Assembly: GCA_016703965.1 (NCBI GenBank)
Contig: JADJBB010000021.1
Location: 1,922,001-1,986,000 of the forward strand
DNA: 64,000 nucleotides
Reading direction: 5' to 3'
From: Acidobacteriota bacterium
GTDB taxonomy: Bacteria > Acidobacteriota > Blastocatellia > Pyrinomonadales > Pyrinomonadaceae
Shown here piece by piece: positions 1-8,529 of this stretch. Every line of letters begins with the position of its first letter. Position 1 is the stretch's first letter. Made by a program: the position numbers and the translations under genes. The notes under the pieces were generated by a model. It did not search any database. It worked only from the letters and a program-made list of their open reading frames with translations, and was not told where the DNA came from.

Positions 1-446
1 ATCGCTGGTGTGTTGACCTCGAGCATGAAGCGGTCTTCGATCCAGAATTCGATGAGCTGGAAAATTCCGCCGCCGCGATTTGCGGTGAAGCAACGCCAGC
101 CTTCGCGTTTGGCGATCGATTTGATCGTCTCTTCGTCAAGCGGGGAATTGATATTGACGTGAACCGAACCGAACAGTGATCGCTCGTTGCCCGGTACAAA
201 GGTTCCCTCAAAGTCCTCGGTTGGCGTCCCCTGTGTAAAACCTTCCTCGTCGGGAAAGCCAATTCCTGGGACAATATGAACGTCCGAAGGCACAAGCTCG
301 ATCATCGTTCCGCGACCGTCATCCGCAAAGACAACAAACCCACCCGGACTCGGCGGAAAAGGCATAGCATAACCGCCCCAAAGCTCAGCAATAACATTAG
401 CGACGTGTTCAGGGTTATTAACTCCGATAGAAACATGATTGATCAT
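1..446 (-). CDS. VOC/glyoxalase-like protein, 3' end cut by the window edge
   Basis: An open frame reads leftward from ATG at 446 (codon at 444-446) off the left edge, giving about 148 residues without a stop. It begins MINHVSIGVNNPEHVANVIAE and continues with GGFVVFADDGRGTMIELVP, the pattern of vicinal-oxygen-chelate (VOC) proteins: a His near the N-terminus and a later Glu in a beta strand. An AGGAG motif lies about eight bases before the ATG, which supports this start. VOC proteins are metal-binding lyases, dioxygenases or resistance proteins, and the substrate cannot be read from this fragment. It precedes an ECF-like sigma factor on the same strand but is transcribed away from it. Confidence 0.75.
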   Translation of the reverse strand, partial: MINHVSIGVNNPEHVANVIAELWGGYAMPFPPSPGGFVVFADDGRGTMIELVPSDVHIVPGIGFPDEEGFTQGTPTEDFEGTFVPGNERSLFGSVHVNINSPLDEETIKSIAKREGWRCFTANRGGGIFQLIEFWIEDRFMLEVNTPA

Positions 447-548
447 TGCAGTATCTCCTAAGTATGAATATCGAACGATTACCGTCCGTCATCTGTTAAG
501 GCGGAAGTGCTTTGATTTTGGTATCAGGGGATCGCGTTGAAAAACGCT

Positions 549-1109
549 CTAGCTTTTCGTCAATTGGCCATAAAGCCATGCCTTTGTCATCTTCCAATGT
601 CTTTTTATGGTAATAGAAGAGACGCCGAGGACTTCGGCAGTTTCGTCCGTGGTCAGGCCGCCGAAGTATCTTAGTTCGACGATCTGGGCTTTTACGGGAT
701 CCATTTTGGCGAGTTCGGTCAGGGCGTCGTCGAGTGCGATGAGGTCGGCACTTTGTTCGTCGGATGCGTCGATCTCTTCGTTGAGGGTCATGATGTGAAA
801 CTCGCCGCCGCGTTTTTGAGCGTTGTGATGGCGGGCATGATCAACGAGGATTCGCCGCATCTGATTGGCTGCAACCCCCACAAAATGGGCCTTATTCTGC
901 CAGGACACCTGCGTGATGTCGATCATTTTCATGTACGCTTCGTTGACGAGAGCAGTGGGCTGGAGCGTGTGATCGCGGCGCTCGCGGCGGAGGTAGTTGG
1001 CGGCGATACGCTTCAATTCGTCGTAGATCAGCGGCAGTAACTCGTCGACGACCTCCCGTTTGCCATTGGACAATTCGATCAGCAGGTTTGTAACGCCTTG
1101 AGTGCTCAT
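549..1109 (-). CDS. ECF-like RNA polymerase sigma factor (TIGR02999-like)
   Basis: The 186-residue protein has the two-domain layout of small sigma-70 factors. Region 2 lies at about residues 10-95, with DELKRIAANYLRRERRDHTLQPTALVNEAYMKM, the signature of the ECF-like subgroup common in Planctomycetes and Acidobacteria. Region 4 lies at about 120-183 (LRYFGGLTTDETAEVLGVSSITIKRHW, a helix-turn-helix for the -35 element). It would direct RNA polymerase to a specific promoter set. No anti-sigma factor or membrane partner is seen beside it. In this subgroup the partner is often a serine/threonine kinase encoded elsewhere. The ATG at 1109 gives the full family length. The regulon is unknown. Confidence 0.88.
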   Translation of the reverse strand: MSTQGVTNLLIELSNGKREVVDELLPLIYDELKRIAANYLRRERRDHTLQPTALVNEAYMKMIDITQVSWQNKAHFVGVAANQMRRILVDHARHHNAQKRGGEFHIMTLNEEIDASDEQSADLIALDDALTELAKMDPVKAQIVELRYFGGLTTDETAEVLGVSSITIKRHWKMTKAWLYGQLTKS

Positions 1110-1406
1110 TGATTTAGAATATATTAGCTTGAGAGATACCTTAAAAACAATTTGCTATTACTTCGGAGAACGTGCATCATAATAAATGTTAATCCTTCTC
1201 TCGCGGCCCGCATGGGTTTCGCGCTTCGTCTTTAACGGTTTTTGGATAAGTTTGAGAGCAGGCCCAGTTAGATAAATAGAAGTTTTTGCTCTCTGATTTT
1301 TTGAGTATCCGAACCCGTTCTCGCGTATTAGATCCTATCTAACACAAGACCACTTGATTCGACGCTTCTTTAGAATTCCCGAAAAGGGAAAAAGGTAAAT
1401 AAAACA
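1110..1406. other. Intergenic region, probable long 5' leader of the RRM gene
   Basis: About 300 bases separate the divergent sigma factor and RNA-binding protein genes. No open frame with a ribosome binding site was found. A short dyad, TTAGAT-CCT-ATCTAA, lies at 1328-1342 and an AAGGGAAAAAGG purine run precedes the ATG at 1407. A long untranslated leader is usual for cold-inducible glycine-rich RRM genes in cyanobacteria, so part of this may be transcribed. That is inference, as no strong -35/-10 pair was identified. Confidence 0.4.
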
Positions 1407-1766
1407 ATGTCAATGAAATTATACGTAGGAAATCTTTCCTTCGGCACAACCAACCAGGATCTTAATGACCTCTTTGGAGCCATCGGTGCAGTCGAATCAA
1501 CAAACATCATCGAAGACCGCGAAACCGGCCGCTCACGCGGATTCGGCTTCGTCGAAATGTCATCGCAGGCTGATGGCGAAGCAGCTATCGCCCAGCTCAA
1601 CGGTAAAGAAGTAGACGGTCGTGAACTTAAAGTCAACGAAGCTAAGCCACAGGAAAAGCGTGGTGGATTCGGTGGCGGCGGTGGTGGACGTGGTGGCGGC
1701 GGTGGCCGTGATCGCGGCTACGGCGGTGGCGGTGGTGGTGGATATGGCGGCGGCGGTCGCTACTAA
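1407..1766 (+). CDS. Glycine-rich RRM RNA-binding protein
   Basis: The 119-residue protein consists of one RNA recognition motif followed by a Gly/Arg tail. RNP2 is LYVGNL at residues 5-10 and RNP1 is RGFGFVEM at 44-51, both with the aromatic residues that stack on RNA bases. The tail from about residue 85 is almost only Gly with scattered Arg and Tyr (RGG-like). This matches the bacterial single-RRM Rbp family, which includes cold-induced RNA chaperones of cyanobacteria. It is a single-gene transcript: a long leader upstream and an intrinsic terminator 30 bases after the stop. The glycine tract is GGC/GGT-rich, so length variation between strains is plausible. Confidence 0.9.
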   Translation: MSMKLYVGNLSFGTTNQDLNDLFGAIGAVESTNIIEDRETGRSRGFGFVEMSSQADGEAAIAQLNGKEVDGRELKVNEAKPQEKRGGFGGGGGGRGGGGGRDRGYGGGGGGGYGGGGRY

Positions 1767-1795
1767 ATCTAATCGCAACGCGAATAGTTAAAAAG

Positions 1796-1828
1796 GGTGC
1801 TTTGATCGAAAGATCAGAGCACCTTTTT
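1796..1828 (+). terminator. Rho-independent terminator of the RRM gene
   Basis: A 12-bp stem (GGTGCTTTGATC pairing with GATCAGAGCACC, one G-U pair) with a GAAA loop is followed directly by TTTTT. It lies 30 bases after the stop codon at 1766. Confidence 0.9.
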
Positions 1829-1834
1829 ATTTAT

Positions 1835-1864
1835 TTGACGCCGGCTAAATGGCATCAATATGGT
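1835..1864 (+). promoter_or_regulatory. Possible sigma-70 promoter for the 1916 gene
   Basis: TTGACG and TATGGT are separated by 18 bases, just after the RRM terminator. Transcription would begin about 45 bases before the ATG at 1916. The match is moderate (5/6 and 4/6) and rests on position and sequence only. Confidence 0.4.
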
Positions 1865-1915
1865 GAAAACAAAATAAAATCAGGGCGAAAGCCGAAGAAA
1901 GTGCTATTCTGAGTT

Positions 1916-2305
1916 ATGACATACAGCCCCCTTGCTATCAAACGCCGCCAAGTTCTGGCCGATCTCTACTCAATTTGCGATGCAGTTGAAATGGTTCCTG
2001 TACACCTCGACACACCTGAGGGGGAAAAAATTGGCTACGTAGATGAGGGCCTCGGCCATTACGCCGACGCATTTCTTTTTCACCTTCCCGAGGACGTTTG
2101 CAAGAAATTGTCGACTGGACATTATCTATACTCTTTCGATTACGACTACACGGATCCTGAATCGACTGGCCGTAATCGCCGTATAAAGATAAATTGCATC
2201 GTTCTGACTGGCCGCAAAGTACTCGATGCGGTGAGTCGTCAATCCAAAAAAGCGGCCGCTGCTCTCGAAGCTCTAGGAGCAGATCAGGTTCAGGAAACAG
2301 TATAA
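1916..2305 (+). CDS. Hypothetical protein, 129 residues
   Basis: No family was recognised. The protein is soluble-looking and acidic in the middle, with no signal peptide or membrane segment. It contains EGEKIGYVDEGLGHYADAFLFHLPEDVCKKL and a beta-rich central part (YLYSFDYDYTD, RIKINCIVLTGRKVL) ending in an alanine-rich helix. It has its own probable promoter and terminator, so it is likely a monocistronic gene. The ribosome binding site before the ATG is weak. A function cannot be assigned from sequence or context. Confidence 0.6.
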   Translation: MTYSPLAIKRRQVLADLYSICDAVEMVPVHLDTPEGEKIGYVDEGLGHYADAFLFHLPEDVCKKLSTGHYLYSFDYDYTDPESTGRNRRIKINCIVLTGRKVLDAVSRQSKKAAAALEALGADQVQETV

Positions 2306-2332
2306 ATTCGCCTCTAATTTAGCTATCACGAT

Positions 2333-2367
2333 AAAGGGTCACGAACTGACAGGTTTGCGGCCCTTTT
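2333..2367 (+). terminator. Possible weak terminator after the 1916 gene
   Basis: AAAGGG pairs with CCCTTT across a 22-base loop, and a fourth T continues into the flank. It lies 28 bases after the stop at 2305. The long loop makes it weak. Confidence 0.35.
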
Positions 2368-2433
2368 GATATTCCTATGTTACCTACCTAACACAGTCAA
2401 CCAAACAAACCACCTATGATCTATATAACTACG

Positions 2434-2454
2434 GCCGCCTCGTGCGGCGTTTTT
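2434..2454 (+). terminator. Short GC hairpin plus T-run before the 2458 gene
   Basis: GCCGC-CTCGT-GCGGC is followed by a T-run at 2450-2454. It lies upstream of ATG 2458 and inside the longer frame that begins at 2416. It argues that translation starts at 2458 and that transcription from the left is stopped here. Confidence 0.5.
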
Positions 2455-2457
2455 CTT

Positions 2458-2841
2458 ATGATAGGTAAGAGTGAAGAAAAACCTTACGAACTGCGTTTCG
2501 AACATCGTCCGGCATATCTTTATGTTTCGCTTCGAGGAGAGGCGAACAATTACGAGATAGCAAAACGCTATTGGGGTGAGATAATCCGAATGCACAACAT
2601 GCGTGAATATACGAGGGTCCTGATCGAGAAGCAGATATCACGATCGCTTGATACACAAGATGTATTTCGTATAGTCACGGAGGTTGCGTTTATGGCACGA
2701 ACAGGAACGAAATTCGCTTTTTTCGCTCAACATTTTGATGCTGAGAAAAGTGAATTTGCGGAACTCGTCGCCAATAACCGAGGACTCAACCTGAAGTACT
2801 TCACTAGCTTACCTAGTGCAGAGCGCTGGCTCGCCGACTAG
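2458..2841 (+). CDS. STAS/SpoIIAA-like small protein, tentative
   Basis: The frame is open from 2416, but that start lies before a terminator-like hairpin, so the ATG at 2458 is preferred (127 residues). The pattern is alternating strands and helices: FEHRPAYLYVSLRGEANNYEIAKRYWGEI, then YTRVLIEKQISRSL, then TKFAFFAQHF and LNLKYFTSLPSAERWL. This resembles the STAS/SpoIIAA-like fold in which a final helix follows a short strand, but the similarity is by eye only. The 3' end overlaps the convergent DUF2779 gene by 29 bases. No ribosome binding site is obvious. The role is unknown, and a signalling or anti-sigma-antagonist role would be a guess. Confidence 0.6.
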   Translation: MIGKSEEKPYELRFEHRPAYLYVSLRGEANNYEIAKRYWGEIIRMHNMREYTRVLIEKQISRSLDTQDVFRIVTEVAFMARTGTKFAFFAQHFDAEKSEFAELVANNRGLNLKYFTSLPSAERWLAD

Positions 2842-4294
2842 TTGATAGACACTGTCTCGCCGCCGGATCGAGGGTTGCGAGCAATTCCTCAAAGATCCTG
2901 ACCATAGCGATCGTATCGAGTTCGCAGTATTTCTCGAGGTCCTCGAAGATCTGCTCTCTATCGGCGGAAGCCATGTGATCCCATTTTACGGCACGATACC
3001 AGCTTATCGTCGCCGTCAGGCCGTCGCCAATGCCGAGGTCAGTGTATTTCAATTCGGGAACAAGTACGGGCAGTATCTTTTTAATAGAACTCCTGCCTTT
3101 GAAATCTGGATGAATGTACAGTTTATCCGCAAAGATCTTCATCAGATCGTACGTCTTGGTATTAACTTCGTTAAAAAACTCGGCCAGATCGGGAAACATC
3201 TCGGCCATCTCGCTGTTTCGGGTCTTCTCAAACGCTTCATACCAAACGAGAACCGTCCCGATCCCGCCTGACATCGCGTCACGCAAGCTTTCTGCCATCG
3301 CCCTTGGCGGATCATCCTCACCGCGAGAAAGGAAGTAAGAATGCCTCGGAGCGGCGCCAGGGCGATCGATCGTGTGAAGCGAATATTGGAAGCACATCTG
3401 CTGAAACGGGCGAACGCCTTCGAACTGCGGTATCGCATAGGCAAACGTTTCATAATCCAGGAAATGGAGTGGATATTCCCATGCTTCTATGCGGTTCGCG
3501 ATCTCCTGCTTATCGATCATTGTCTCTCCGGATTTTGCGGCGGAAACCTGGACCTGCTGTTTTTTTGATAGCGGGAAGTCGTCCGGGACGTCAGTGATAG
3601 CGACAATTCCCTGAGATAGCAATTCGCGGCGCTTGTCGTTCTTTAAGAAAGCGATGTCGAAGACGGTGTAATCAGGAAGATTAGGAAAGTTAAGCTTAAT
3701 GAAACGGCAATCGAGTTTGTTATCAGTACAGTAATCTACGAGCGAAGCAACAGGCTCCGAATCAGCATACGCCCTTGCAGCCTTGATCTGATCTTCGGTT
3801 GTAGGAGCCAGGGCCAAGATGTCCTCAGTAACATCTTTGATGACAAACAGTTGCTCAGGATCGATATCGCCGTGGCGAACATATTCGCCATTCATTGTTA
3901 TTACGAAGCATCGGCCAACCGAAAAGCCGCATCGTTCTGCAACGATCTTCTGAAATGAAACATCGTCCAGATGCTCGGGTTTGACCGAGCCAGAGCTTTT
4001 AATTTCATAAATGTCGAGAATGCCCGTTTCTTTATTGGTGACGACGATGTCGCTTTTGGCATAGAGGTCGTTAGTTTGAAACACCCGCTGAAAATCTACC
4101 GACCTTTCTTCATTTGGCTGAAATTGTTCCAGTTTCTTGACGTATCGCTCAACCGCGTAGCCCTGTTCTCGAAGATGTTCATATTCGAGTGTTGTTGGCG
4201 TTTGGAAAAGCAGCGGCATACGCAGCTTCAGCCAGAATTCATTCGGACATGACAAAAATCGGAGGAAATCGGTTTTATTTAGGCGGTCTTTCAT
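2813..4294 (-). CDS. DUF2779 protein: Cas4-like nuclease domain plus RNase H-like exonuclease domain
   Basis: The 493-residue protein starts KTDFLRFLSCPNEFWLKL, the usual beginning of DUF2779 proteins. A PD-(D/E)XK-type nuclease core follows, with SDIVVTNKETGILDIYEIKSSG (residues about 80-100) carrying the D...E-x-K residues. From about residue 270 (HFLDYETFAYAIP) a DEDD-type RNase H-like fold begins, with VWYEAFE and YCELDTIAMVRIF supplying further acidic residues. The family is predicted to be a DNA nuclease related to RecB/Cas4, but its biological role is not settled. No CRISPR or phage defence genes are seen nearby. It converges on, and overlaps, the small gene at 2458. Confidence 0.85.
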   Translation of the reverse strand: MKDRLNKTDFLRFLSCPNEFWLKLRMPLLFQTPTTLEYEHLREQGYAVERYVKKLEQFQPNEERSVDFQRVFQTNDLYAKSDIVVTNKETGILDIYEIKSSGSVKPEHLDDVSFQKIVAERCGFSVGRCFVITMNGEYVRHGDIDPEQLFVIKDVTEDILALAPTTEDQIKAARAYADSEPVASLVDYCTDNKLDCRFIKLNFPNLPDYTVFDIAFLKNDKRRELLSQGIVAITDVPDDFPLSKKQQVQVSAAKSGETMIDKQEIANRIEAWEYPLHFLDYETFAYAIPQFEGVRPFQQMCFQYSLHTIDRPGAAPRHSYFLSRGEDDPPRAMAESLRDAMSGGIGTVLVWYEAFEKTRNSEMAEMFPDLAEFFNEVNTKTYDLMKIFADKLYIHPDFKGRSSIKKILPVLVPELKYTDLGIGDGLTATISWYRAVKWDHMASADREQIFEDLEKYCELDTIAMVRIFEELLATLDPAARQCLSTSRRASALH

Positions 4295-4361
4295 CTTTTG
4301 AAACCTATAATGTTATTTTACGCTCAAGAACGAAATAAAGCATTTGGGGGAAAACAACGCC

Positions 4362-4748
4362 ATGGCAAGCTCGGCATCAATATTTCGAATTTTCATTCCG
4401 GTAACCGATTTTGACCGGGCGGTAGCCTTTTATCAACGCCTTCTTGACGAGCAAGGCCGTGCGATCCATCGCGGTAGGCAGTATTTTGTATGCGGTGCAG
4501 TTATACTCGCGGTGATCGAGAATAGTGGGTCACCGATCAGCGATCACATCTACTTTTCCGTTGCGAGCCTTGAGACGTTTTTCACCCGGGCGAAGGAACT
4601 CGGATGTCTAGAACGATCAGATATCCACGGTTCTCCGTCCGATGAGATCCAAGTGCGGCCATGGGGCGAGCGGTCGTTTTATGCACGCGATCCGTTTGGG
4701 AATGGACTTTGTTTTGTTGACGAAACGACGCTCTTCACGGGCATTTGA
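4362..4748 (+). CDS. VOC family protein (glyoxalase/bleomycin-resistance fold)
   Basis: About 128 residues from ATG 4362. A TTG six codons upstream is also in frame, but GGGGGA lies at proper distance from the ATG. The start FRIFIPVTDFDRAVAFYQRLL and the end GERSFYARDPFGNGLCFVDE are the classic VOC halves, the second carrying the metal-site Glu/Asp pattern of the DPFGN turn. It ends 12 bases before tsaD on the same strand and could be co-transcribed with it. The substrate is unknown. Confidence 0.85.
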   Translation: MASSASIFRIFIPVTDFDRAVAFYQRLLDEQGRAIHRGRQYFVCGAVILAVIENSGSPISDHIYFSVASLETFFTRAKELGCLERSDIHGSPSDEIQVRPWGERSFYARDPFGNGLCFVDETTLFTGI

Positions 4749-4760
4749 TAAGCTAGAAGA

Positions 4761-5837
4761 ATGTTGGCTTTAGGTATCGAAAGCTCGTGTGATGAGACAG
4801 CCGCGGCAGTGGTTCGCGATGGCCGTGAGATCGTCTCGTCTATAATTGCTTCGCAGATCGAAATGCACCGCCCGTGGGGCGGAGTTGTGCCTGAACTGGC
4901 TTCGCGTGAACATCTCGAAAAGATCGAGCAGATAGTCGCCGAGGCGATCACACAGGCTGGGTGTTCATTTACTGACATCGACGCAATTGCCGTCACGCAG
5001 GGGCCGGGATTGATCGGTTCGCTGCTGGTTGGCGTTTGCTACGCAAAATCGCTCGCATATGCTCTCGATATTCCGTTCATAGGTGTAAACCATATCGAGG
5101 GCCACGTTTATTCAGTTGCATTTGAGAATCCACCGATCGAATACCCAGCACTCGCACTGATCGTTTCCGGTGGCCATACGAATATTTTCGAGATCCCTGA
5201 AGAAGGCTTGTACAGAGTTGTGTCGAGAACTCGCGATGATGCCGCCGGTGAAGCGTTCGACAAGGTTTCGAAGATGCTCGGCCTCGGCTATCCCGGCGGT
5301 CCGATAATCGAAAGGCTGGCTAAGGAAGGCGATCCTAAAAAGGTAAAATTCCCGCAGGCAAAGATCTCGGACGGACGTCTTGATCTTAGTTTTAGTGGAT
5401 TGAAAACGGCAGTTGCCCGATATCTTCGCGAGAATGATATCAAACCGCTCGAGCCGGGCGAGGAAGCTGCGCAAGAGATCAAGGATGTGGCGGCCAGCTT
5501 TCAGGCTGCGGTTATAAAGGCGCTGGTGGGTACAATGGAAAAACTAGCCCGAGAGAATGAGCCAAAAACGCTGGTCGTCGCGGGCGGCGTGGCCTGCAAC
5601 CTCGCCCTTAATCTAGCGGCGAACGAAGCCGGCAGAAAGCTTGGTTTGCCAGTCTATTTCCCATCAAAGCATCTCTCGACCGACAACGCGGCGATGATCG
5701 CTGCGGCTGGCCATTTTTACTTGAACAAAGGCCTCGCGGCAGACATGAGAATGACGGCGGACGTTACAATGCGGCTTCAGAATCTTGGGAATGATGAAGA
5801 TATCCGCGGTCGTGGTAAGGTCAAATATAGGATGTGA
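4761..5837 (+). CDS. tsaD: tRNA N6-adenosine threonylcarbamoyltransferase TsaD
   Basis: The 358-residue protein is full length for TsaD, the enzyme that transfers threonylcarbamoyl onto A37 of ANN-decoding tRNAs together with TsaB and TsaE. It begins LALGIESSCDETAAAVV. The iron-binding motif HIEGHVYS (about residues 111-118) and the ASKHA-type ATP motifs SGGHTNIFEI and VAGGVACNLALN are all present, as is GLGYPGGPIIERLA. Neither tsaB nor tsaE is in the window. Its start lies 12 bases after a VOC gene on the same strand. This is an essential, conserved protein and no sign of damage is seen. Confidence 0.97.
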   Translation: MLALGIESSCDETAAAVVRDGREIVSSIIASQIEMHRPWGGVVPELASREHLEKIEQIVAEAITQAGCSFTDIDAIAVTQGPGLIGSLLVGVCYAKSLAYALDIPFIGVNHIEGHVYSVAFENPPIEYPALALIVSGGHTNIFEIPEEGLYRVVSRTRDDAAGEAFDKVSKMLGLGYPGGPIIERLAKEGDPKKVKFPQAKISDGRLDLSFSGLKTAVARYLRENDIKPLEPGEEAAQEIKDVAASFQAAVIKALVGTMEKLARENEPKTLVVAGGVACNLALNLAANEAGRKLGLPVYFPSKHLSTDNAAMIAAAGHFYLNKGLAADMRMTADVTMRLQNLGNDEDIRGRGKVKYRM

Positions 5838-6027
5838 ATACGCTTGCACAACTTGTGGGCGAATCGTTACAATTAAAGCAGGTTAAACATGATTAAACTG
5901 CCAGCGATAGGTGTATTGTGAGACTTTCAGTTCCTTTATGGATCACCGTCGTGAACTATAAAGCAATTCAAACCTTACCGATACCAGACCCGACGACCTT
6001 TCGCCGAGACCGAACCAGGGGAGTAAA

Positions 6028-7431
6028 ATGAAGAGATCAGGATCACTTTTTGTAGCTGCTTTTACGCTTTTCCTTGTCGTTTCGGGCATTTTTGCCCAAA
6101 CGGTTCCGCCTATCAGACTGTTGCCTTTTATTTCGAGCGGGTTGAGTGCTCCGGTCTTTATGACCAGCGCTCGCGATGGTACGAACCGTCTCTTCATTGT
6201 TCAGCAAGGCGGCATTATCCGTGTTCTGCAGCCTGGTTCAACCACACCGACCACCTTCCTTAACATTACGTCACGGGTTCTATCGGGTGGTGAGCGAGGG
6301 CTTCTTGGGCTTGCATTTCATCCTCAGTACGCAACGAATCGCCGGTTTTTTGTGTATTACACTAGGCAAACTGACGGTGCGATCCAGATCGCCGAGTATC
6401 AGGCCTCGACGGCTGATCCGAACGTGGCTGACACGACCGAGAAGATCATCATAACGATCCCGCATCCGAGCTTTTCAAATCATAATGGCGGAACCGTTGC
6501 ATTCGGGCCGGATGGTTACCTTTATGCCGGTCACGGTGACGGCGGCAGCGCGAACGATCCGTCGAACAACGCGCAAAATATAAATCAGCTTCTGGGCAAG
6601 ATCATCCGTATTGATATCAACAACGTGCCGCCTCCACAAGTGCCTCAGTACAACATACCGCCGGATAATCCGTATGCCGGAGCGACGCCGGGAGCCGATG
6701 AGATCTATGCGATCGGGATGAGAAATCCGTACCGTTTCTCATTCGACCGCGGCGGTTCGCAGCAGCTTTGGGCCGCTGACGTCGGGCAGGGATTGACCGA
6801 AGAGGTAGATATCATAACGCTTGGCGGAAACTACGGCTGGCGGGCCTACGAAGGTACGGGCTGTACAAATCTAAACCCGGCGCAGTGTGCCGGCGGAGCC
6901 ACGCCGATTCTTCATGCTCCCCCTATTTTTCAATACGGCCATACGGGGGGACGATGCTCTATAACCGGGGGATTTGTTTATCGCGGGACACTAGGAAACT
7001 TACCTCCTGGCAGCTATATATACGCCGACTATTGTTCAGGCGAGATATTTCTTTGGAATAACAATCAGCAGAATGTTTTGGTTGACCTCGCTTTCAGAAT
7101 AGTTGCCTTCGGAGAAGATGAGGCTAACGAGCTTTATCTGGTCGGTGAGAACGCCACCATCCAGCGTATTGTACGAGCAGAGGCTTCTATCTCTGGACGT
7201 GTGCTTACACCTTCGGGGCTTGGGCTCAGAAATGCAGTTGTAAACCTGACGGATTCGCTTGGGCAAAGGCGAACAGCAACTAGCAGTTCTTTTGGCGTCT
7301 ATCAGTTTGACGGGGTTGCGACCGGACAAACCTATACGCTGAGCGTTGCTTCCAAGCGGTACAGATTTGCAGCTCGCGTGCAGGATGTCTCCGGTCAGAT
7401 AACCGATCTCGATTTTACAGGATTAGAGTAA
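6028..7431 (+). CDS. Secreted PQQ-type sugar dehydrogenase with C-terminal carboxypeptidase-regulatory-like domain
   Basis: A signal peptide (KRSGSLFVAAFTLFLVVSG...FAQ, residues 2-24) precedes a glucose/sorbosone dehydrogenase-type beta propeller (about 30-385). Typical strings are GERGLLGLAFHPQY, HNGGTVAFGPDGYLYAGHGDGG, GKIIRIDI, IYAIGMRNPYRFSFDR and GQGLTEEVDIITLGGNYGW. These proteins oxidise aldoses in the periplasm with PQQ as cofactor, although many relatives bind no PQQ. From about residue 388 (SISGRVLTPSGLGLRNAVV) a carboxypeptidase-regulatory-like beta sandwich is fused, a domain frequent on secreted proteins of this group. GGGGAG precedes the ATG. The gene ends two bases from the convergent comF-like gene. 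Confidence 0.88.
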   Translation: MKRSGSLFVAAFTLFLVVSGIFAQTVPPIRLLPFISSGLSAPVFMTSARDGTNRLFIVQQGGIIRVLQPGSTTPTTFLNITSRVLSGGERGLLGLAFHPQYATNRRFFVYYTRQTDGAIQIAEYQASTADPNVADTTEKIIITIPHPSFSNHNGGTVAFGPDGYLYAGHGDGGSANDPSNNAQNINQLLGKIIRIDINNVPPPQVPQYNIPPDNPYAGATPGADEIYAIGMRNPYRFSFDRGGSQQLWAADVGQGLTEEVDIITLGGNYGWRAYEGTGCTNLNPAQCAGGATPILHAPPIFQYGHTGGRCSITGGFVYRGTLGNLPPGSYIYADYCSGEIFLWNNNQQNVLVDLAFRIVAFGEDEANELYLVGENATIQRIVRAEASISGRVLTPSGLGLRNAVVNLTDSLGQRRTATSSSFGVYQFDGVATGQTYTLSVASKRYRFAARVQDVSGQITDLDFTGLE

Positions 7432-7433
7432 TT

Positions 7434-8165
7434 TCAATGCAGGACGGCTCGGGCAAGTGTGAAGACATTCACGGTTCCTGAGCCGTGTTTCTTTAGGGCT
7501 CTCGCACAGGAAGATGTGGTTGCTCCGGACGTCAGGACATCATCCACAAGCAGAATATTCTTGTCGGCGACCAATTTGGGCCTTAGAACTGTAAAAGCGT
7601 TCTTTACGGTCAATTCACGAGCCTTTTGATCCATTCCTGCCCGATGGATACGAGTGTTGATCTGTCGTGAAAGACTTTCGGTGTCGACAGGTTTTCTAAT
7701 GATGCGGCCAATTTCGATGGCTATCAATTCTGCCTGGTTAAAGCCACGCTCTATCTTGCGTTGTTTTGAGAGTGGTACAGGGATGATAAGATGTGCCGCA
7801 AAAATTCCGGGCTCTCTTTCCGTTACACCTCGAATAAGTGAACGTATTCTGTGATCTAGATGAGGTGAAGTTTTTGCCTCAATTATGCTGGCAGCGAGGG
7901 CGTTTTCGTAAACTCCGGCTGCAAGAGCTCGCTCAAAATGATAGTCGTCGCACTTTAGGCATCGAACCGCCACGTCAGCAGCTTTCTCGCCCAACAAAGC
8001 TCCGCATTTGTTGCAAAGCATCTCCCGGCCTGAGAAGATTCGGGTATTATCCCAACATTCTTTGCACGAAACACCGTCGTTTAGATCGTCGACGCTGTTC
8101 GAGCATACTCTGCATTGCTGGGGATAGATCAGCGAAAGGAGGGAATTCTGTACGGACCTGAACAT
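7434..8165 (-). CDS. comF: ComF family phosphoribosyltransferase-like protein
   Basis: 243 residues. The N-terminus carries four-Cys zinc ribbons (CRVC, CKEC at about 18-37, then CNKC and CLKC). The C-terminal half is a type I phosphoribosyltransferase fold with the PRPP loop NILLVDDVLTSGATTSS (about 203-219) and the ComF signature LIIPVPLSKQRKIERGFNQAELIA. ComF proteins aid inward passage of single-stranded DNA in naturally transformable bacteria, but homologues exist widely in species not known to be competent. It follows the DksA-like gene by 10 bases and is probably the last gene of the rlmH transcript. Confidence 0.9.
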   Translation of the reverse strand: MFRSVQNSLLSLIYPQQCRVCSNSVDDLNDGVSCKECWDNTRIFSGREMLCNKCGALLGEKAADVAVRCLKCDDYHFERALAAGVYENALAASIIEAKTSPHLDHRIRSLIRGVTEREPGIFAAHLIIPVPLSKQRKIERGFNQAELIAIEIGRIIRKPVDTESLSRQINTRIHRAGMDQKARELTVKNAFTVLRPKLVADKNILLVDDVLTSGATTSSCARALKKHGSGTVNVFTLARAVLH

Positions 8166-8175
8166 CGGTCAGAGT

Positions 8176-8529
8176 TTATTCTTCGTCAAGCAGTCCTTTT
8201 TCCTGAAGTTCCTGACAGTCGAGGCAGAATCGTGCTGACGGAAGTGCGGCGAGACGCTTCGGATTGATCTCTTTTTCGCAATTCTGACAGAGTCCATACT
8301 CGTCATCTTCGATCCGCAAGAGGGCTTCATCTATCAGAACGACCTGTTTACTCTCGTTTTCCGAGACGGCAAGCATTACGTTCTTGGAATAGTTTCTTAC
8401 CGCGAGATCGACTGGATCAGGCGTTTCTGCATCGTCGACGGAGAGGTCGTTGCCTTTCAGCTTTTCGATCAAAAGCTCGCGTTCGGCGATCAGTTTTTCC
8501 TTGATCTCTTCTAAGTTCAATTTACTCAT
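8176..8529 (-). CDS. TraR/DksA family zinc-finger regulator
   Basis: 117 residues with an N-terminal helical hairpin (KEKLIAERELLIEKLKGN...LIDEALLRIEDDEYG) and a C-terminal four-cysteine zinc finger (CQNCEKEINPKRLAALPSARFCLDCQ). This is the DksA/TraR architecture; such proteins insert into the RNA polymerase secondary channel and tune transcription with ppGpp. At the coiled-coil tip the sequence has DDAETPDPVDLA, which keeps an acidic pair as in DksA. Its start overlaps the rlmH stop by four bases (ATGA), so the two are translationally coupled. Confidence 0.9.
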   Translation of the reverse strand: MSKLNLEEIKEKLIAERELLIEKLKGNDLSVDDAETPDPVDLAVRNYSKNVMLAVSENESKQVVLIDEALLRIEDDEYGLCQNCEKEINPKRLAALPSARFCLDCQELQEKGLLDEE

